Shown here piece after piece: positions 1-7,580 of a DNA stretch of 64,000 nt. The position numbers and the translations under genes were made by a program. The notes beneath the pieces were generated by a model, which was given only the letters and a program-made list of their open reading frames with translations, searched no databases and had not been told where the DNA came from. Origin of the DNA: Mycobacterium parmense (GTDB lineage Bacteria; Actinomycetota; Actinomycetes; Mycobacteriales; Mycobacteriaceae); the NCBI RefSeq assembly GCF_010730575.1, contig NZ_AP022614.1, positions 5,828,001 to 5,892,000 on the forward strand, in the 5' to 3' direction. Each line of letters starts with the position of its first letter. The stretch's first letter is position 1.

Positions 1-480
1 CTCCGCGGCTGGCGCGTGCCGGTGAGCTGGACGCACGGCGGCTACACCCCCGGCAACGTCCGGGTGGACGATGCGCAAGGCCGGGTGACGGGCATCGTCG
101 ACTGGGGCGCGGCGCGCTCGGGGCGTCCGGCGCTGATCGACGAGTACCTCATGACCCTGACGGCGAGTTCTCAGGTGCAGGGCGCCGGGCTGGGAACGGT
201 GGTCACCGAGCGGTTGCGGGCGGGTGGCCTGCTGGAACGCGAGCGCAACGCCCTGCTCGCCGCCCGCACCCAGACGGACGCGCACTTCGACGATTCCGAC
301 CTCGGCGAAGAAGGTCGCGTCGACGAACGCATCGCAACCCTGCTGACGTGGCTCCACCACGTCACCGACGTGTGGCGGCTGCGTGCGACCTACCCCAACC
401 ACCACGACTGGTGGGCCACCAACGTGGCTCCGGTGCTCGACGTCGCCACGACCCTGGACTGGAAGCGCGTCGGGGACTGA
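1..480 (+). CDS. Aminoglycoside phosphotransferase-like kinase, C-terminal part
   Basis: The reading frame is open from base 1, so the 5' end lies outside the window. The visible 159 residues carry the end of a protein-kinase-like/APH fold: a catalytic-loop-like HGGYTPGNV segment near residue 13 (the usual HGDxxxxN has G in place of the catalytic Asp) and a metal-binding IVDWGAA segment near residue 34, followed by a helical tail. Family members phosphorylate small hydroxylated molecules and often sit in glycan or secondary-metabolite clusters. The Gly in the HGG position may mean altered or weak catalysis, but the missing N-terminus prevents a firm statement. It is followed by a 101-nt gap and then a sugar epimerase on the same strand. 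Confidence 0.7.
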   Translation, partial: LRGWRVPVSWTHGGYTPGNVRVDDAQGRVTGIVDWGAARSGRPALIDEYLMTLTASSQVQGAGLGTVVTERLRAGGLLERERNALLAARTQTDAHFDDSDLGEEGRVDERIATLLTWLHHVTDVWRLRATYPNHHDWWATNVAPVLDVATTLDWKRVGD

Positions 481-581
481 CCATGCGATACACCCAGCCT
501 GCGCTTGGCATCATCGCCGATTCCTGCGTGAAAACCGTTGCATCCGTGCACTATTCACACTCAAATCGGAGGTAGCCGATA

Positions 582-1565
582 ATGCGCACCCTCGTCACCG
601 GCGCTGCCGGGTTCATCGGGTCCACCCTCGTCGATCGGCTGCTGGTGGAAGGTCACCACGTCATCGGGGTCGACAACCTGTGCGCCGGCTCGCCCGCCAC
701 CAACCTTTGCTCTGCCCACCGGCACAAGGGGCCGGGCCTGTTCACCTTCGTCGCGGTCGACGTGCGCCACGCCGAACTCGCCGAAGTCGTCGTGAGGTTC
801 AAACCCGACGTGATCTTCCACCTGGCCGCCCAGACCGACGTGCGCAGGTCCGTCGCCGATCCGCAACACGACGCCCGCAACAACGTCCTGGGCACCATCA
901 ACCTGCTGGAGGCCAGCAGGCGGGCTGGGGTGCGGCGGATCGTGTACGCCGCCTCCGGTGGCTCACGCTACGGCGCACCGGCCACTTTGCCGGTCACCGA
1001 GGAGGCCGCGGTGGACCCGCTTTCCCCGCACGCGGTCTCCAGCGTCGCCAACGAGCTCTACCTGCGTGCCTACGCGGCCATGTACGGGCTCGCACCCATC
1101 TGCCTGGCTCTTTCCAACGTGTACGGGCCACGGCAATATCCGCACGCGAGAGCCGGCGTGGTGACGTTGTTCGCCAGCGCGTTGATCTGCGGTCGTCCCA
1201 CCACCATCTACGGCGACGGCAGCTCGACCCGGGACTACGTCTACGTCGACGACGTGGTGACTGCGTTCCTCTGTGCCGCGGACGCGCCGGCGGCAACCGT
1301 GGGCACCTTCAACATCGGCACCGGCGTACAGACGACCGTCGCCGAGTTGCACGAGATGATCGCGGGCGAGGTGGGTGCCGCGGGCACGCCCGATTACCTC
1401 GAGGCACGCACCGGAGAGGTGCACGCGAGCGCGCTCGACCCCACGCTGGCGGCCCGCGTGCTGGGCTGGAAACCCGATACGGACCTGACCGATGGGATCA
1501 AGCGCACCGTGGACTGGCTGCGGATCGTCCTCGATCCCCGTCCCGCCGCCGTTGCCGGGGCGTGA
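582..1565 (+). CDS. NAD-dependent sugar epimerase/dehydratase (extended SDR)
   Basis: 327 aa. The N-terminus has the Rossmann motif TGAAGFIG (GxxGxxG), then VDNLCAGS, HLAAQTDVR and NIYG-like NVYGPRQ, a layout typical of UDP-glucose 4-epimerase/GalE-like extended SDRs acting on nucleotide sugars in the cytoplasm. The catalytic region is unusual: where SxY...YxxxK is expected the protein reads AASGGSRYG and then HAVSSVANELYLRAYA, so the classical YxxxK Tyr is not where expected (HAVSSVANE). That could mean an inactive or divergent enzyme. The start is ATG 582, nine bases after GGAGG. The context (kinase before it, polysaccharide genes 14 kb on) suits glycan precursor supply. The exact substrate is unknown. 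Confidence 0.85.
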   Translation: MRTLVTGAAGFIGSTLVDRLLVEGHHVIGVDNLCAGSPATNLCSAHRHKGPGLFTFVAVDVRHAELAEVVVRFKPDVIFHLAAQTDVRRSVADPQHDARNNVLGTINLLEASRRAGVRRIVYAASGGSRYGAPATLPVTEEAAVDPLSPHAVSSVANELYLRAYAAMYGLAPICLALSNVYGPRQYPHARAGVVTLFASALICGRPTTIYGDGSSTRDYVYVDDVVTAFLCAADAPAATVGTFNIGTGVQTTVAELHEMIAGEVGAAGTPDYLEARTGEVHASALDPTLAARVLGWKPDTDLTDGIKRTVDWLRIVLDPRPAAVAGA

Positions 1566-1629
1566 GCCCCGCCCTTCGCCACGCCCCCGGCAGTTTGCCT
1601 GTTTTCATCCGTTGATCACCTTGGATTGC

Positions 1630-1635
1630 TAGTCT
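1630..1635 (+). promoter_or_regulatory. Predicted -10 box (TAGTCT) for a leaderless transcript of the first PAS gene
   Basis: TAGTCT matches the mycobacterial TANNNT -10 pattern and ends seven bases before ATG 1643, so transcription would begin at or next to the start codon. There is no Shine-Dalgarno sequence before that ATG, which fits a leaderless mRNA. No convincing -35 box is seen. Confidence 0.5.
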
Positions 1636-1642
1636 GCCCAGC

Positions 1643-2119
1643 ATGGCCGATGCGCAGTTACACGAGGGCTCAGAAGGCCAGGTTCGCGGCGACGCCGAAA
1701 CGGACGGACGTCAGCGGGTCGAGCGTCGGCGTAACGGGACCGGCGGTGATTCGCCCACCGAGATCCTCACCCGGCTGCCCGCTCTGGTGGTGCTGGAGCG
1801 GATCCCCGTTCCCACCATCGCGATGGCGCGCGACGGCAGCATCCTGTTCGCGAACACGGCGTTCGCCGACATGGTGGGTTACCAGCAGGACCGCTTGACC
1901 GGCGCGGCGTTCCCGCAGGTGTTCAACACCGAGCCGGCCGCGTTCAGCGCGCTCTCTGGCGTCGAGGCCCTGGCGAACATGGTCGTGGAGCTGCAGCACA
2001 ATGAGGGCTGGACCGTGCGGGCCAAGATGAGCAAGTCGGCGCTGATGCGACGCGACGACCCCGTCGTCCTGGTGACGTTTGAGAATCTGACCGAGCGGCT
2101 GTGGGTTGACGAGGCCTGA
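1643..2119 (+). CDS. Small single-PAS-domain protein
   Basis: 158 aa. An N-terminal charged tail of about 45 residues is followed by one PAS domain (about residues 50 to 150) with the hallmark ARDGSILFANTAFADMVGY segment and a closing VLVTFENLTERLW strand. No kinase, GGDEF or DNA-binding output domain is present, so it would act by binding a ligand or a partner. It is a clear paralogue of the PAS protein at 3286-3804; the stretch from the ALSGV segment to the end is almost the same in both. It is probably expressed from its own leaderless promoter and converges on the TetR gene at 2202-2918. Ligand and partner cannot be told from the sequence. Confidence 0.85.
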   Translation: MADAQLHEGSEGQVRGDAETDGRQRVERRRNGTGGDSPTEILTRLPALVVLERIPVPTIAMARDGSILFANTAFADMVGYQQDRLTGAAFPQVFNTEPAAFSALSGVEALANMVVELQHNEGWTVRAKMSKSALMRRDDPVVLVTFENLTERLWVDEA

Positions 2120-2201
2120 CCCCGTCGGTCAGCCTCGCTTGTCGCGTTAGCCTCTTGAGCCGCCGGACGCCGCCGCGAGCCGGATGATCGGGCCCGAAGC
2201 G

Positions 2202-2918
2202 TCAATTCTTCGCATGCACCGGGGTGGCGGCAGCGGTTTGAAGGTCGAGCGCGAGGGCGTCGACCGACACCTTCTTCACGGCGAGCGCATGGCGTCGCTT
2301 GATGAACTGGGTGAAGTAGTCGATCCGGTCGGGGTTGGTGAAGCACGTGAGCGCGAGCGTCCACGTCGACTCGAGGTTGTCGAGGTAGCGTTCGGGCTGG
2401 TTGAGGTCGCTGATTCGGCGGACGCCCACCCAGAGCGACACCAGCATCTTGGCGATGTCCTCGACTTCGTGGTAGCTGCTGACGTCCCCTTCGCCGACAG
2501 CCTTCTCGACGAGGGTGATGACGAACTCAACCCACGACTGCCATCGCGCGTCGGCAATGGCGGTCGTGTTATCCAGGGTCTCGAGGAGTCGGGCGCCCGC
2601 TCGCGCGACTTCGTCCTGAGTGTCTTGGACCGCAAGGAAGTACGCGAGGTCGATGAGCGTCTCCAGGCCCGACATCTTGCGCGCCAGCAACTCCGTGACC
2701 GCCGCACCGCTCATCTCGGTGACGTCGTCGATGATCGCCATGGCCAGCGCCTGCTTGGAGGGGAAATGGAAGTACATCGCCCCTTTGGTGAGCTCCGCCT
2801 CGGCAAGGATGTCGTCGAGGCTCACCATGCTGTATGGGCGGTGAGCGAATTGGCGCGACGCGGCGGCGATCAAGCGGTGACGTGTGTTCCCGGCGCGTCG
2901 CTCGCTGCCTTCCGTCAT
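2202..2918 (-). CDS. TetR-family regulator, ScbR/ArpA (autoregulator receptor)-like
   Basis: 238 aa from ATG 2918, chosen because GGGAGAG lies just upstream on the minus strand and the TetR helix-turn-helix begins about 13 residues in; the open frame extends further upstream but that part is not domain-like. The DNA-binding region contains SLDDILAEAELTKGAMYFHF followed by SKQALA, which resembles the A-factor/gamma-butyrolactone receptor group (ArpA, ScbR) more than drug-efflux TetRs. The C-terminal ligand domain has the ending seen in that group (NPDRIDYFTQFIKRR). It is closely related to the TetR at 51483-52160. The divergent neighbour is the second PAS gene, whose upstream region contains the shared regulatory element. 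The ligand is unknown. Confidence 0.88.
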   Translation of the reverse strand: MTEGSERRAGNTRHRLIAAASRQFAHRPYSMVSLDDILAEAELTKGAMYFHFPSKQALAMAIIDDVTEMSGAAVTELLARKMSGLETLIDLAYFLAVQDTQDEVARAGARLLETLDNTTAIADARWQSWVEFVITLVEKAVGEGDVSSYHEVEDIAKMLVSLWVGVRRISDLNQPERYLDNLESTWTLALTCFTNPDRIDYFTQFIKRRHALAVKKVSVDALALDLQTAAATPVHAKN

Positions 2919-3089
2919 CACTCTCCCTGTCTCGTAGCGGCCGCCGAACAGCGGCGGGACCGCTTCGCGCCACGGCAATTCCGCCACCGAGTCAGTCGCC
3001 CCAATGATAAAGGGTGACGACCCGCAGGGTGTGTTGATCCGCCGCAATCAGTGCGTGTCTGACCAGAGCCCCACTTGTCCGCGCGATGT

Positions 3090-3101
3090 GCGGTAACTAT
3101 C
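3090..3101. promoter_or_regulatory. 12-nt motif GCGGTAACTATC shared with the other ScbR-like locus
   Basis: The identical 12 bases occur again at 51159-51170, also upstream of a ScbR-like TetR gene and in the same orientation relative to a leftward gene (TetR here, the 97-aa ORF there). It lies in the 367-nt divergent region 2919-3285, which otherwise holds an AT-rich stretch and the bipartite element before the second PAS gene. Role inferred only from recurrence. Confidence 0.4.
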
Positions 3102-3177
3102 CATCCCCCGTTTGCTTACGGCTTGTAATTTTACTGCAAGACTGCCAGTTTGTTAATTCTCTCGCACGGAGCCCAAG

Positions 3178-3214
3178 AGTATGTATTCTGCTAATCCAGA
3201 TACATCGCCAGTAT
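3178..3214 (+). promoter_or_regulatory. Bipartite upstream element, copy 1 (before PAS gene 2)
   Basis: AGTATGTATTCT at 3178-3189 is followed 26 nt from its start by ATCGCCAGTAT at 3204-3214. TATTCT can serve as a -10 box. Here the two halves also form an interrupted inverted repeat (ATGTAT, CTG, then CAG, ATACAT). The same pair of boxes with 25 to 26 nt spacing is found before the PE gene, the PE remnant and the membrane acyltransferase. It lies 108 nt upstream of ATG 3286. Confidence 0.65.
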
Positions 3215-3285
3215 CTGTGTGCAGGTCGGCGCTAGAGCGGCGGGACCGTCCGCCCCAGGTCACCTGCTTCGTTAAGGAGGAGCTC

Positions 3286-3804
3286 ATGTCGGTCGCCGCC
3301 GTACACCTGGGGATGCTGACGCCCATGCCGCCCACGTCCAGCGCCTGGGGGATCGCCGGCGGGACGCGCGCCTACCCGTGCCAAACCGACGGCATCGCTC
3401 GCATCGAGCGCCGGCGTAACGGGGGTGCGAACGACTCGCCCATGGACGTGCTGAAACGTTTGCCCGCGGTGGTGGTGCTGGAGCGGATCCCCGTTCCTTC
3501 GCTGGCGATGGCGCGCGACGGCAGCATCGTGTTCGCGAACACGGCATTTGCCGAGATGGTGGGTCACGGGCAGGACAGACTGGCCGGGGCGCCATTTTCT
3601 CAGATCTTCCATGCCGCGCCGGCCGCGGTGTGCGCACTCTCCGGCGTCGACGCCCTGGCGAACATGGTCGTGGAATTACAGCATTGTGAGGGTTGGACGG
3701 TGCGGGCCAGGATGAGCAAGTCGGCGCTGCGGCGACGCGACGACCCGGTCGTGCTGGTGACGTTCGAGGATGTGACGGAGCAACTCTGGCTCGACGAGCA
3801 GTAG
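3286..3804 (+). CDS. Small single-PAS-domain protein (paralogue)
   Basis: 172 aa from ATG 3286, which follows a strong AAGGAGG at 3274-3280; the frame stays open to 3181 but no better start exists. One PAS domain spans about residues 65 to 165, with ARDGSIVFANTAFAEMVGH and VLVTFEDVTEQLW. No output domain. Compared with the paralogue at 1643-2119 it has a different N-terminal tail of about 50 residues (Pro/Thr-rich) and two extra cysteines in the PAS domain (ALSGV preceded by VC, and QHCEGW). It is divergent from the ScbR-like TetR gene and carries the shared bipartite promoter element, so it is likely a member of the same regulon. Function beyond ligand or redox sensing is not visible. Confidence 0.85.
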   Translation: MSVAAVHLGMLTPMPPTSSAWGIAGGTRAYPCQTDGIARIERRRNGGANDSPMDVLKRLPAVVVLERIPVPSLAMARDGSIVFANTAFAEMVGHGQDRLAGAPFSQIFHAAPAAVCALSGVDALANMVVELQHCEGWTVRARMSKSALRRRDDPVVLVTFEDVTEQLWLDEQ

Positions 3805-4176
3805 GGCTGCTCCTCGCCGGGTTTGCCGACCGCGGCGATCAAGCGCCCCCGCCGGCGCCGCGTAGCCGAGCCGAAGGTGAGACGTCCGCCACGCGTGTGA
3901 TTTGCCCGGACCGGATGCGGGAGTGCGGGCCGCCGGCGCGTGGCCCGACGGCGGCGGCGCCTCAGCCGCGGCCTGCCGGTGCCCGCCCTCGCATCGGGTC
4001 GCGACGACGCCTCGGCGCCGCCGCGACGGGCACGGACAGATCTCGTTGCCCCACCGAACCGACCGGAGCGCCTGGAGGCCCATCGGTCTGCATGTGTGCC
4101 CGATCGCCGAATTTACGTATGCGATACATAAGAACCATGACTTAAGGTCAGCCAAGTCGTGTACATCGCGCCTAGA
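3805..4176. other. Non-coding stretch before the PE operon
   Basis: No convincing gene. The first 270 bases are GC-rich and featureless. The last 70 turn AT-rich and hold two small inverted repeats: GTATGCGATAC at 4117-4127 and TGACTTAAGGTCA at 4138-4150, just before the shared bipartite element. These are candidate operators for the PE-PPE operon. Confidence 0.45.
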
Positions 4177-4212
4177 AGTATGTATTCTTGCCTCCAAGTA
4201 GATCGCCGGTAT
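4177..4212 (+). promoter_or_regulatory. Bipartite upstream element, copy 2 (before the PE-PPE operon)
   Basis: AGTATGTATTCT at 4177-4188 and ATCGCCGGTAT at 4202-4212, 25 nt between box starts. TATTCT at 4183-4188 can be a -10 box; TGTACA at 4160-4165 is a weak -35 at 17-nt spacing. The element ends about 58 nt before ATG 4271, leaving a leader with an AGGAGGAG ribosome binding site. Confidence 0.65.
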
Positions 4213-4270
4213 AGCGAAGTCACCCGAGGGCCGCGCGCGCAGCGCGGACGTCTTCCTATAGGAGGAGCGC

Positions 4271-4570
4271 ATGTCGTTCGTGACCACGCAGCCGTTGGTG
4301 CTGGTTTCTGCGGCTGCCGGACTGCAAGGTATCGGCGCGGCCGTCGAGGCCGGAAACGCGGCGGCTTCGGCTCCCACGACCGGCGTCGCACCGGCAGCGG
4401 CCGACGAGGTGTCGGCACTGACGGCGGCGCACTTCGCCGCGCAGGCCGTTCAGTATCAGGCGTTGAGTGCCCAGGCCGCCGCGATTCACGAAGCGTTCAT
4501 CACCACCTTGGTCGCCAGTGCGGGTTCGTATGCGACGACCGAGGTCGCCAACGCGGCCGCGGTTCTCTGA
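4271..4570 (+). CDS. PE family protein
   Basis: 99 aa, the size of a PE domain alone. It begins [19 protein letters not shown] as PE proteins do, is helical and alanine-rich, and ends with YATTE, matching the YxxxD/E secretion motif that follows the PE helix hairpin in type VII (ESX) substrates. The start is supported by AGGAGGAG ending four bases upstream. The PPE gene follows after 17 nt; PE and PPE proteins from such pairs form a heterodimer that is exported by an ESX system (usually ESX-5 for PPE-SVP partners). It is the first gene of an operon whose later genes encode small-molecule enzymes, which is unusual. Confidence 0.95.
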   Translation: MSFVTTQPLVLVSAAAGLQGIGAAVEAGNAAASAPTTGVAPAAADEVSALTAAHFAAQAVQYQALSAQAAAIHEAFITTLVASAGSYATTEVANAAAVL

Positions 4571-4587
4571 GGTCGCAGGGTCACAAC

Positions 4588-5985
4588 ATGGACTACGGAG
4601 CTCTACCACCGGAGATCAATTCTGGACGGATGTATGCCGGGCCAGGCTCCGGGTCGATGCTGGCCGCCGCGTCGGCCTGGCACGCGGTAGCGGCCGAGAT
4701 GCGTACGGCGGCATCCGCTTACGACTTCGTGATCTCTGAACTGACCACCATGTGGTTGGGGCCGTCGGCGACGACGATGGCCGCGGCGGTAACGCCCTAC
4801 ATGGCCTGGATGGCTGCGACAGCGGGCCAGGCCGAGCTGGCGGGCGCGCAGGCGCAGGCGGCGGCGGCCGCCTTCGAGGAGGCGTTCGCCATGACGGTGC
4901 CGCCGCCGGTGATCGCGGAGAACCGATTCCAGTTGATGGTGCTGGTCGCGACCAACTTCTTCGGTCAAAACGCACCGGCGATCGCGGCCACCGAGGCGCA
5001 GTACGCGGAAATGTGGGCCCAGGACGCCGCGGCGATGTACGGATACGCCGCGAACTCCTCGGCAGCCACCGCGCTGATCACGCCGTTCGAGGCCGCGCCG
5101 CAGACGACCACCGAGACCGCCGCGGCCGCCCAGGGCGCCGCAACGGCCCAGGCCGGCGGCGCGTCGAGCGGGTCCGGCGTGCAGTCGTTGCTGTCTCAGT
5201 TCATCTCCAACATCTCCGGCGCGCTCCAGCAGCTCGCTTCGCCGCTCTCTTCGGCGACGGGAGGCGGCGGAACATCGACCATCAACCCCCTCGGCGGGAT
5301 CACCTCCTCCTCCGGGCTGCAGGGCATCGAGTCGAGCCTGATCGCCGAGTACGGGTACCTGCCGGGCTTCTTCTCGTTGACCCTGACGTCCAATGCCCTT
5401 GGGCCGCTGATGAACCCCGATGTCTTCCTGCCCTTCATGAACATGGGCGCCGCCGGCGCGCCCGCCGCCGCGTTCCCGGGCGCGGCCGCAGCCCAGGGTG
5501 CGCTGGGGGCGGAGGCCGCCGCCGCCGGGAGCGGTCTTGCCGGCATGGGTCAGGCCGCTTCACTGGGCGGAATGTCCGTTCCCGCCAGTTGGGGTTGGGC
5601 CGCGGCCGCCCCGGACGGCTTGCTGGGTTCGGTTCCGATGCACATGCTGGCGTCCGCGGCGGTACCGCTTGAGGGCGCCGACCTCGGGGCCGGAATGGGT
5701 TTCCCGTTCATGTTCGGTCCGTTACCGCGAGGCGCGGCGTTGGGCGCGGCTGCCGGAGCGGGCGCCGCCGCAGGCGCCGCGGCCGTCAAATACGGCCCGC
5801 GTCTGAAGGTGCTCACCCGCTCGCCGGACGCGGCGGCCGAGGAATCGACGTCGCTCCCGGCCTCGGCCGGGGCCGCGAGATACCCGGTCCCGGCGCAATT
5901 CCCGACGAACGGGCATGCGCCCCCGGGATACCAGCCGGCGATCGTCTATGTGCCGATCAGCGGGCACGAGCCGGCTGACACATGA
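4588..5985 (+). CDS. PPE family protein, PPE-SVP subfamily
   Basis: 465 aa from ATG 4588; the open frame reaches 4159 but the PPE start is unmistakable (MDYGALPPE, a Tyr variant of the usual MDFGALPPE). The N-terminal PPE domain spans about residues 1 to 175. The SVP signature [11 protein letters not shown] lies near residue 330. The C-terminus is Pro/Ala-rich and ends with a PAIVYVP segment shared with the PPE at 12818. PPE-SVP proteins are ESX-5 substrates, surface-bound or outer-membrane associated, with several implicated in nutrient or solute passage. The stop overlaps the start of a 39-aa ORF (ATGA) that in turn overlaps the ketosynthase gene, so translation is coupled to the biosynthetic genes. 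Confidence 0.96.
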   Translation: MDYGALPPEINSGRMYAGPGSGSMLAAASAWHAVAAEMRTAASAYDFVISELTTMWLGPSATTMAAAVTPYMAWMAATAGQAELAGAQAQAAAAAFEEAFAMTVPPPVIAENRFQLMVLVATNFFGQNAPAIAATEAQYAEMWAQDAAAMYGYAANSSAATALITPFEAAPQTTTETAAAAQGAATAQAGGASSGSGVQSLLSQFISNISGALQQLASPLSSATGGGGTSTINPLGGITSSSGLQGIESSLIAEYGYLPGFFSLTLTSNALGPLMNPDVFLPFMNMGAAGAPAAAFPGAAAAQGALGAEAAAAGSGLAGMGQAASLGGMSVPASWGWAAAAPDGLLGSVPMHMLASAAVPLEGADLGAGMGFPFMFGPLPRGAALGAAAGAGAAAGAAAVKYGPRLKVLTRSPDAAAEESTSLPASAGAARYPVPAQFPTNGHAPPGYQPAIVYVPISGHEPADT

Positions 5986-6101
5986 GCGGCGGGTTGACAG
6001 AGCGTGCACCGATCGGAGAGGACCTCGAGCAGATGCTGAACGATTCAGCGTTCCCGGCAACGACCGCCGGGTGGCGCCGCAGCGAATCCGGTGCCTCTTG
6101 A
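5982..6101 (+). CDS. Candidate 39-aa small protein bridging PPE and ketosynthase genes
   Basis: ATG 5982 overlaps the PPE stop by four bases (ATGA) and its TGA overlaps a TTG start of the ketosynthase (TTGA at 6098-6101). Such a double overlap is the usual sign of translational coupling. The peptide begins [20 protein letters not shown] and ends in a Gly/Ser-rich tail; the middle could form an amphipathic helix. No Cys or recognisable leader motif is seen. It may be a real small protein, a coupling device with no peptide function, or the remnant of a larger gene. I know no family for it. Confidence 0.5.
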   Translation: MSGGLTERAPIGEDLEQMLNDSAFPATTAGWRRSESGAS

Positions 6102-7423
6102 GTACCCGCTTGCATGATTCGAAAACACGGCGCGCGCAAAGCGATTCACTGCCGCGCGCGGTCGTCACCGGTATCGGGCTGGTGACGCCGGTGGGGCGCG
6201 GAATCGAGGACTTCTTCTCGGCGCTGTGCGGCCCGACATCCGGTCTGGTCCGCCCGCCCGCCGGACACTTCGCGGACGGGTTGGTCGACGCGATCGGCAT
6301 CGCGCCGCCGATCGACCCCTTCGACGTGTTGCCGGAGAAGGATGCCCCTTTCGCGGACCGGTTCGCCGTGACGGCGGTGGCCGCGGCGGACGACGCGATC
6401 GCGGACTCCGGGATCAAGATCGGTGTCGACGTCGACCCCTTGCGTGTCGCGGCGATCATCGCGACGGCGACCGGCGGCACCATGACCTTCGAACAGGCGG
6501 CCCTGGTCCAGCGCGATCAGGGCTTCGACGCCGTGGAACGTCATCTGTTCAACGGTTTTCTGCCGAACATGGCCGCGGCCAGGATCGCCATCAAGTACGG
6601 GATCCGCGGGCCGAGCCATGCCATCGCCTCGGCCTGCACGGCCAGCGCGCAGGCCGTCGCGGAGGGATTGCGGCTGATCCGCGCGGGTGACGCCGACGTG
6701 GTGATCTGTGGCGGCACCGAAGGGCCACTCGGCCCCACGGGGCTCGCCGGGTTCTACAACGCGGGGACGCTGGCCACCGGGTGGGCCGACCCGACCGCCG
6801 CCAGCAGGCCCTTCGACAGCGACCGCAACGGCTTCGTCGTCGGCGAGGGTGGCGGCGTGCTGGTGATCGAAAGCGCGGAGATCGTCGAGGCGCGCGGGGG
6901 CAGCGGATACGCCGACCTGATCGGCTGGGGTGCGACCAGCGACGCCTACCACCTGGCCGTCCCGCGTCCCGACGCCTCGGGAATCGCCGACTGCATGCGA
7001 ATCGCGTTGCGCAATGCCGGCGTGACGCCCCGTGAGGCCGGCTATCTCAACGCCCACGGGACCGGAACCCGCGTCGGCGACATGACCGAGGTGAAGGCCA
7101 TCCGTGCGGTGTTCGGCGACGACCAGCCGCTGGTGAGTTCCACCAAGGGCGTCACGGGCCACCTCCTCGGCGGCGGCGGTGTGGTGGAGGCGGCGGCAAC
7201 CGTGCTGGCGCTGGCGCGCGGCCAACTGCCGCCGACGAAAAACCTGGACCAGCCGGACAGCAGGTGCGACCTCAACCACCTGCGCGACAACGCCGTGGCG
7301 AAATCCGTCGACATCGCCATGTCCAACTCCTTCGCCTTCGGCGGCCACAACGTGAGTTTGGTCTTCAGCCCACCGTCAACCGGTCGCCGGCGCGGCGGTG
7401 CGCAGCCTGCCGAGGCGGTTTGA
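6098..7423 (+). CDS. Beta-ketoacyl synthase (FabF/KAS-like)
   Basis: 441 aa from TTG 6098, the start that overlaps the preceding stop; TTG 6110 is an alternative. The thiolase-fold triad is present: Cys near residue 180 in SACTAS, His near 320 in NAHGTGT and His near 354 in TGHLLGGGG. The glycine run replaces the common GAAG. The fold starts at RAVVTGIGLVTPVG. Active-site Cys-His-His enzymes catalyse decarboxylative condensation of an acyl or aminoacyl thioester with a malonyl-carrier. In this operon the natural partner is the stand-alone carrier protein at 9155-9379. No malonyl transferase or reductase is encoded nearby, so these would come from general fatty-acid synthesis. It could instead work as an acyltransferase or cyclase. 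Confidence 0.9.
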   Translation: MSTRLHDSKTRRAQSDSLPRAVVTGIGLVTPVGRGIEDFFSALCGPTSGLVRPPAGHFADGLVDAIGIAPPIDPFDVLPEKDAPFADRFAVTAVAAADDAIADSGIKIGVDVDPLRVAAIIATATGGTMTFEQAALVQRDQGFDAVERHLFNGFLPNMAAARIAIKYGIRGPSHAIASACTASAQAVAEGLRLIRAGDADVVICGGTEGPLGPTGLAGFYNAGTLATGWADPTAASRPFDSDRNGFVVGEGGGVLVIESAEIVEARGGSGYADLIGWGATSDAYHLAVPRPDASGIADCMRIALRNAGVTPREAGYLNAHGTGTRVGDMTEVKAIRAVFGDDQPLVSSTKGVTGHLLGGGGVVEAAATVLALARGQLPPTKNLDQPDSRCDLNHLRDNAVAKSVDIAMSNSFAFGGHNVSLVFSPPSTGRRRGGAQPAEAV

Positions 7424-7424
7424 G

Positions 7425-7574
7425 ATGGCACGCAAGCATTTTCATCGCTCGGCAGGGCTGGGGGCCCTGCCGGACAGTTATTCGCCTTCGGGGGGACATG
7501 TGACGCGGCGACGCGCTCGGAGAACACGGCCGAGCGTCCGAGCGGTCAGCAACCCATCCCCGCGAAGTGACTAG
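7425..7574 (+). CDS. Candidate 49-aa arginine-rich small protein
   Basis: The frame starts one base after the ketosynthase stop, with GAGG nine to twelve bases upstream, and ends six bases before the adenylation gene. The product begins MARKHFHRSAGLGALPDSYS and has an Arg-rich middle (RRRARR) and Ser/Pro-rich end. It fills almost the whole 157-nt gap, the only gap in an otherwise overlapping operon. GC-rich DNA gives many spurious ORFs, so coding status is open. No family recognised. Confidence 0.35.
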   Translation: MARKHFHRSAGLGALPDSYSPSGGHVTRRRARRTRPSVRAVSNPSPRSD

Positions 7575-7580
7575 GAAATC

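Noticed and set aside
7150..7185. Glycine run (GGGG) in the second His motif of the ketosynthase as a sign of inactivity
   Set aside because: The Cys and both His residues are present; GGGG in place of GAAG is a mild change and does not argue for a dead enzyme.
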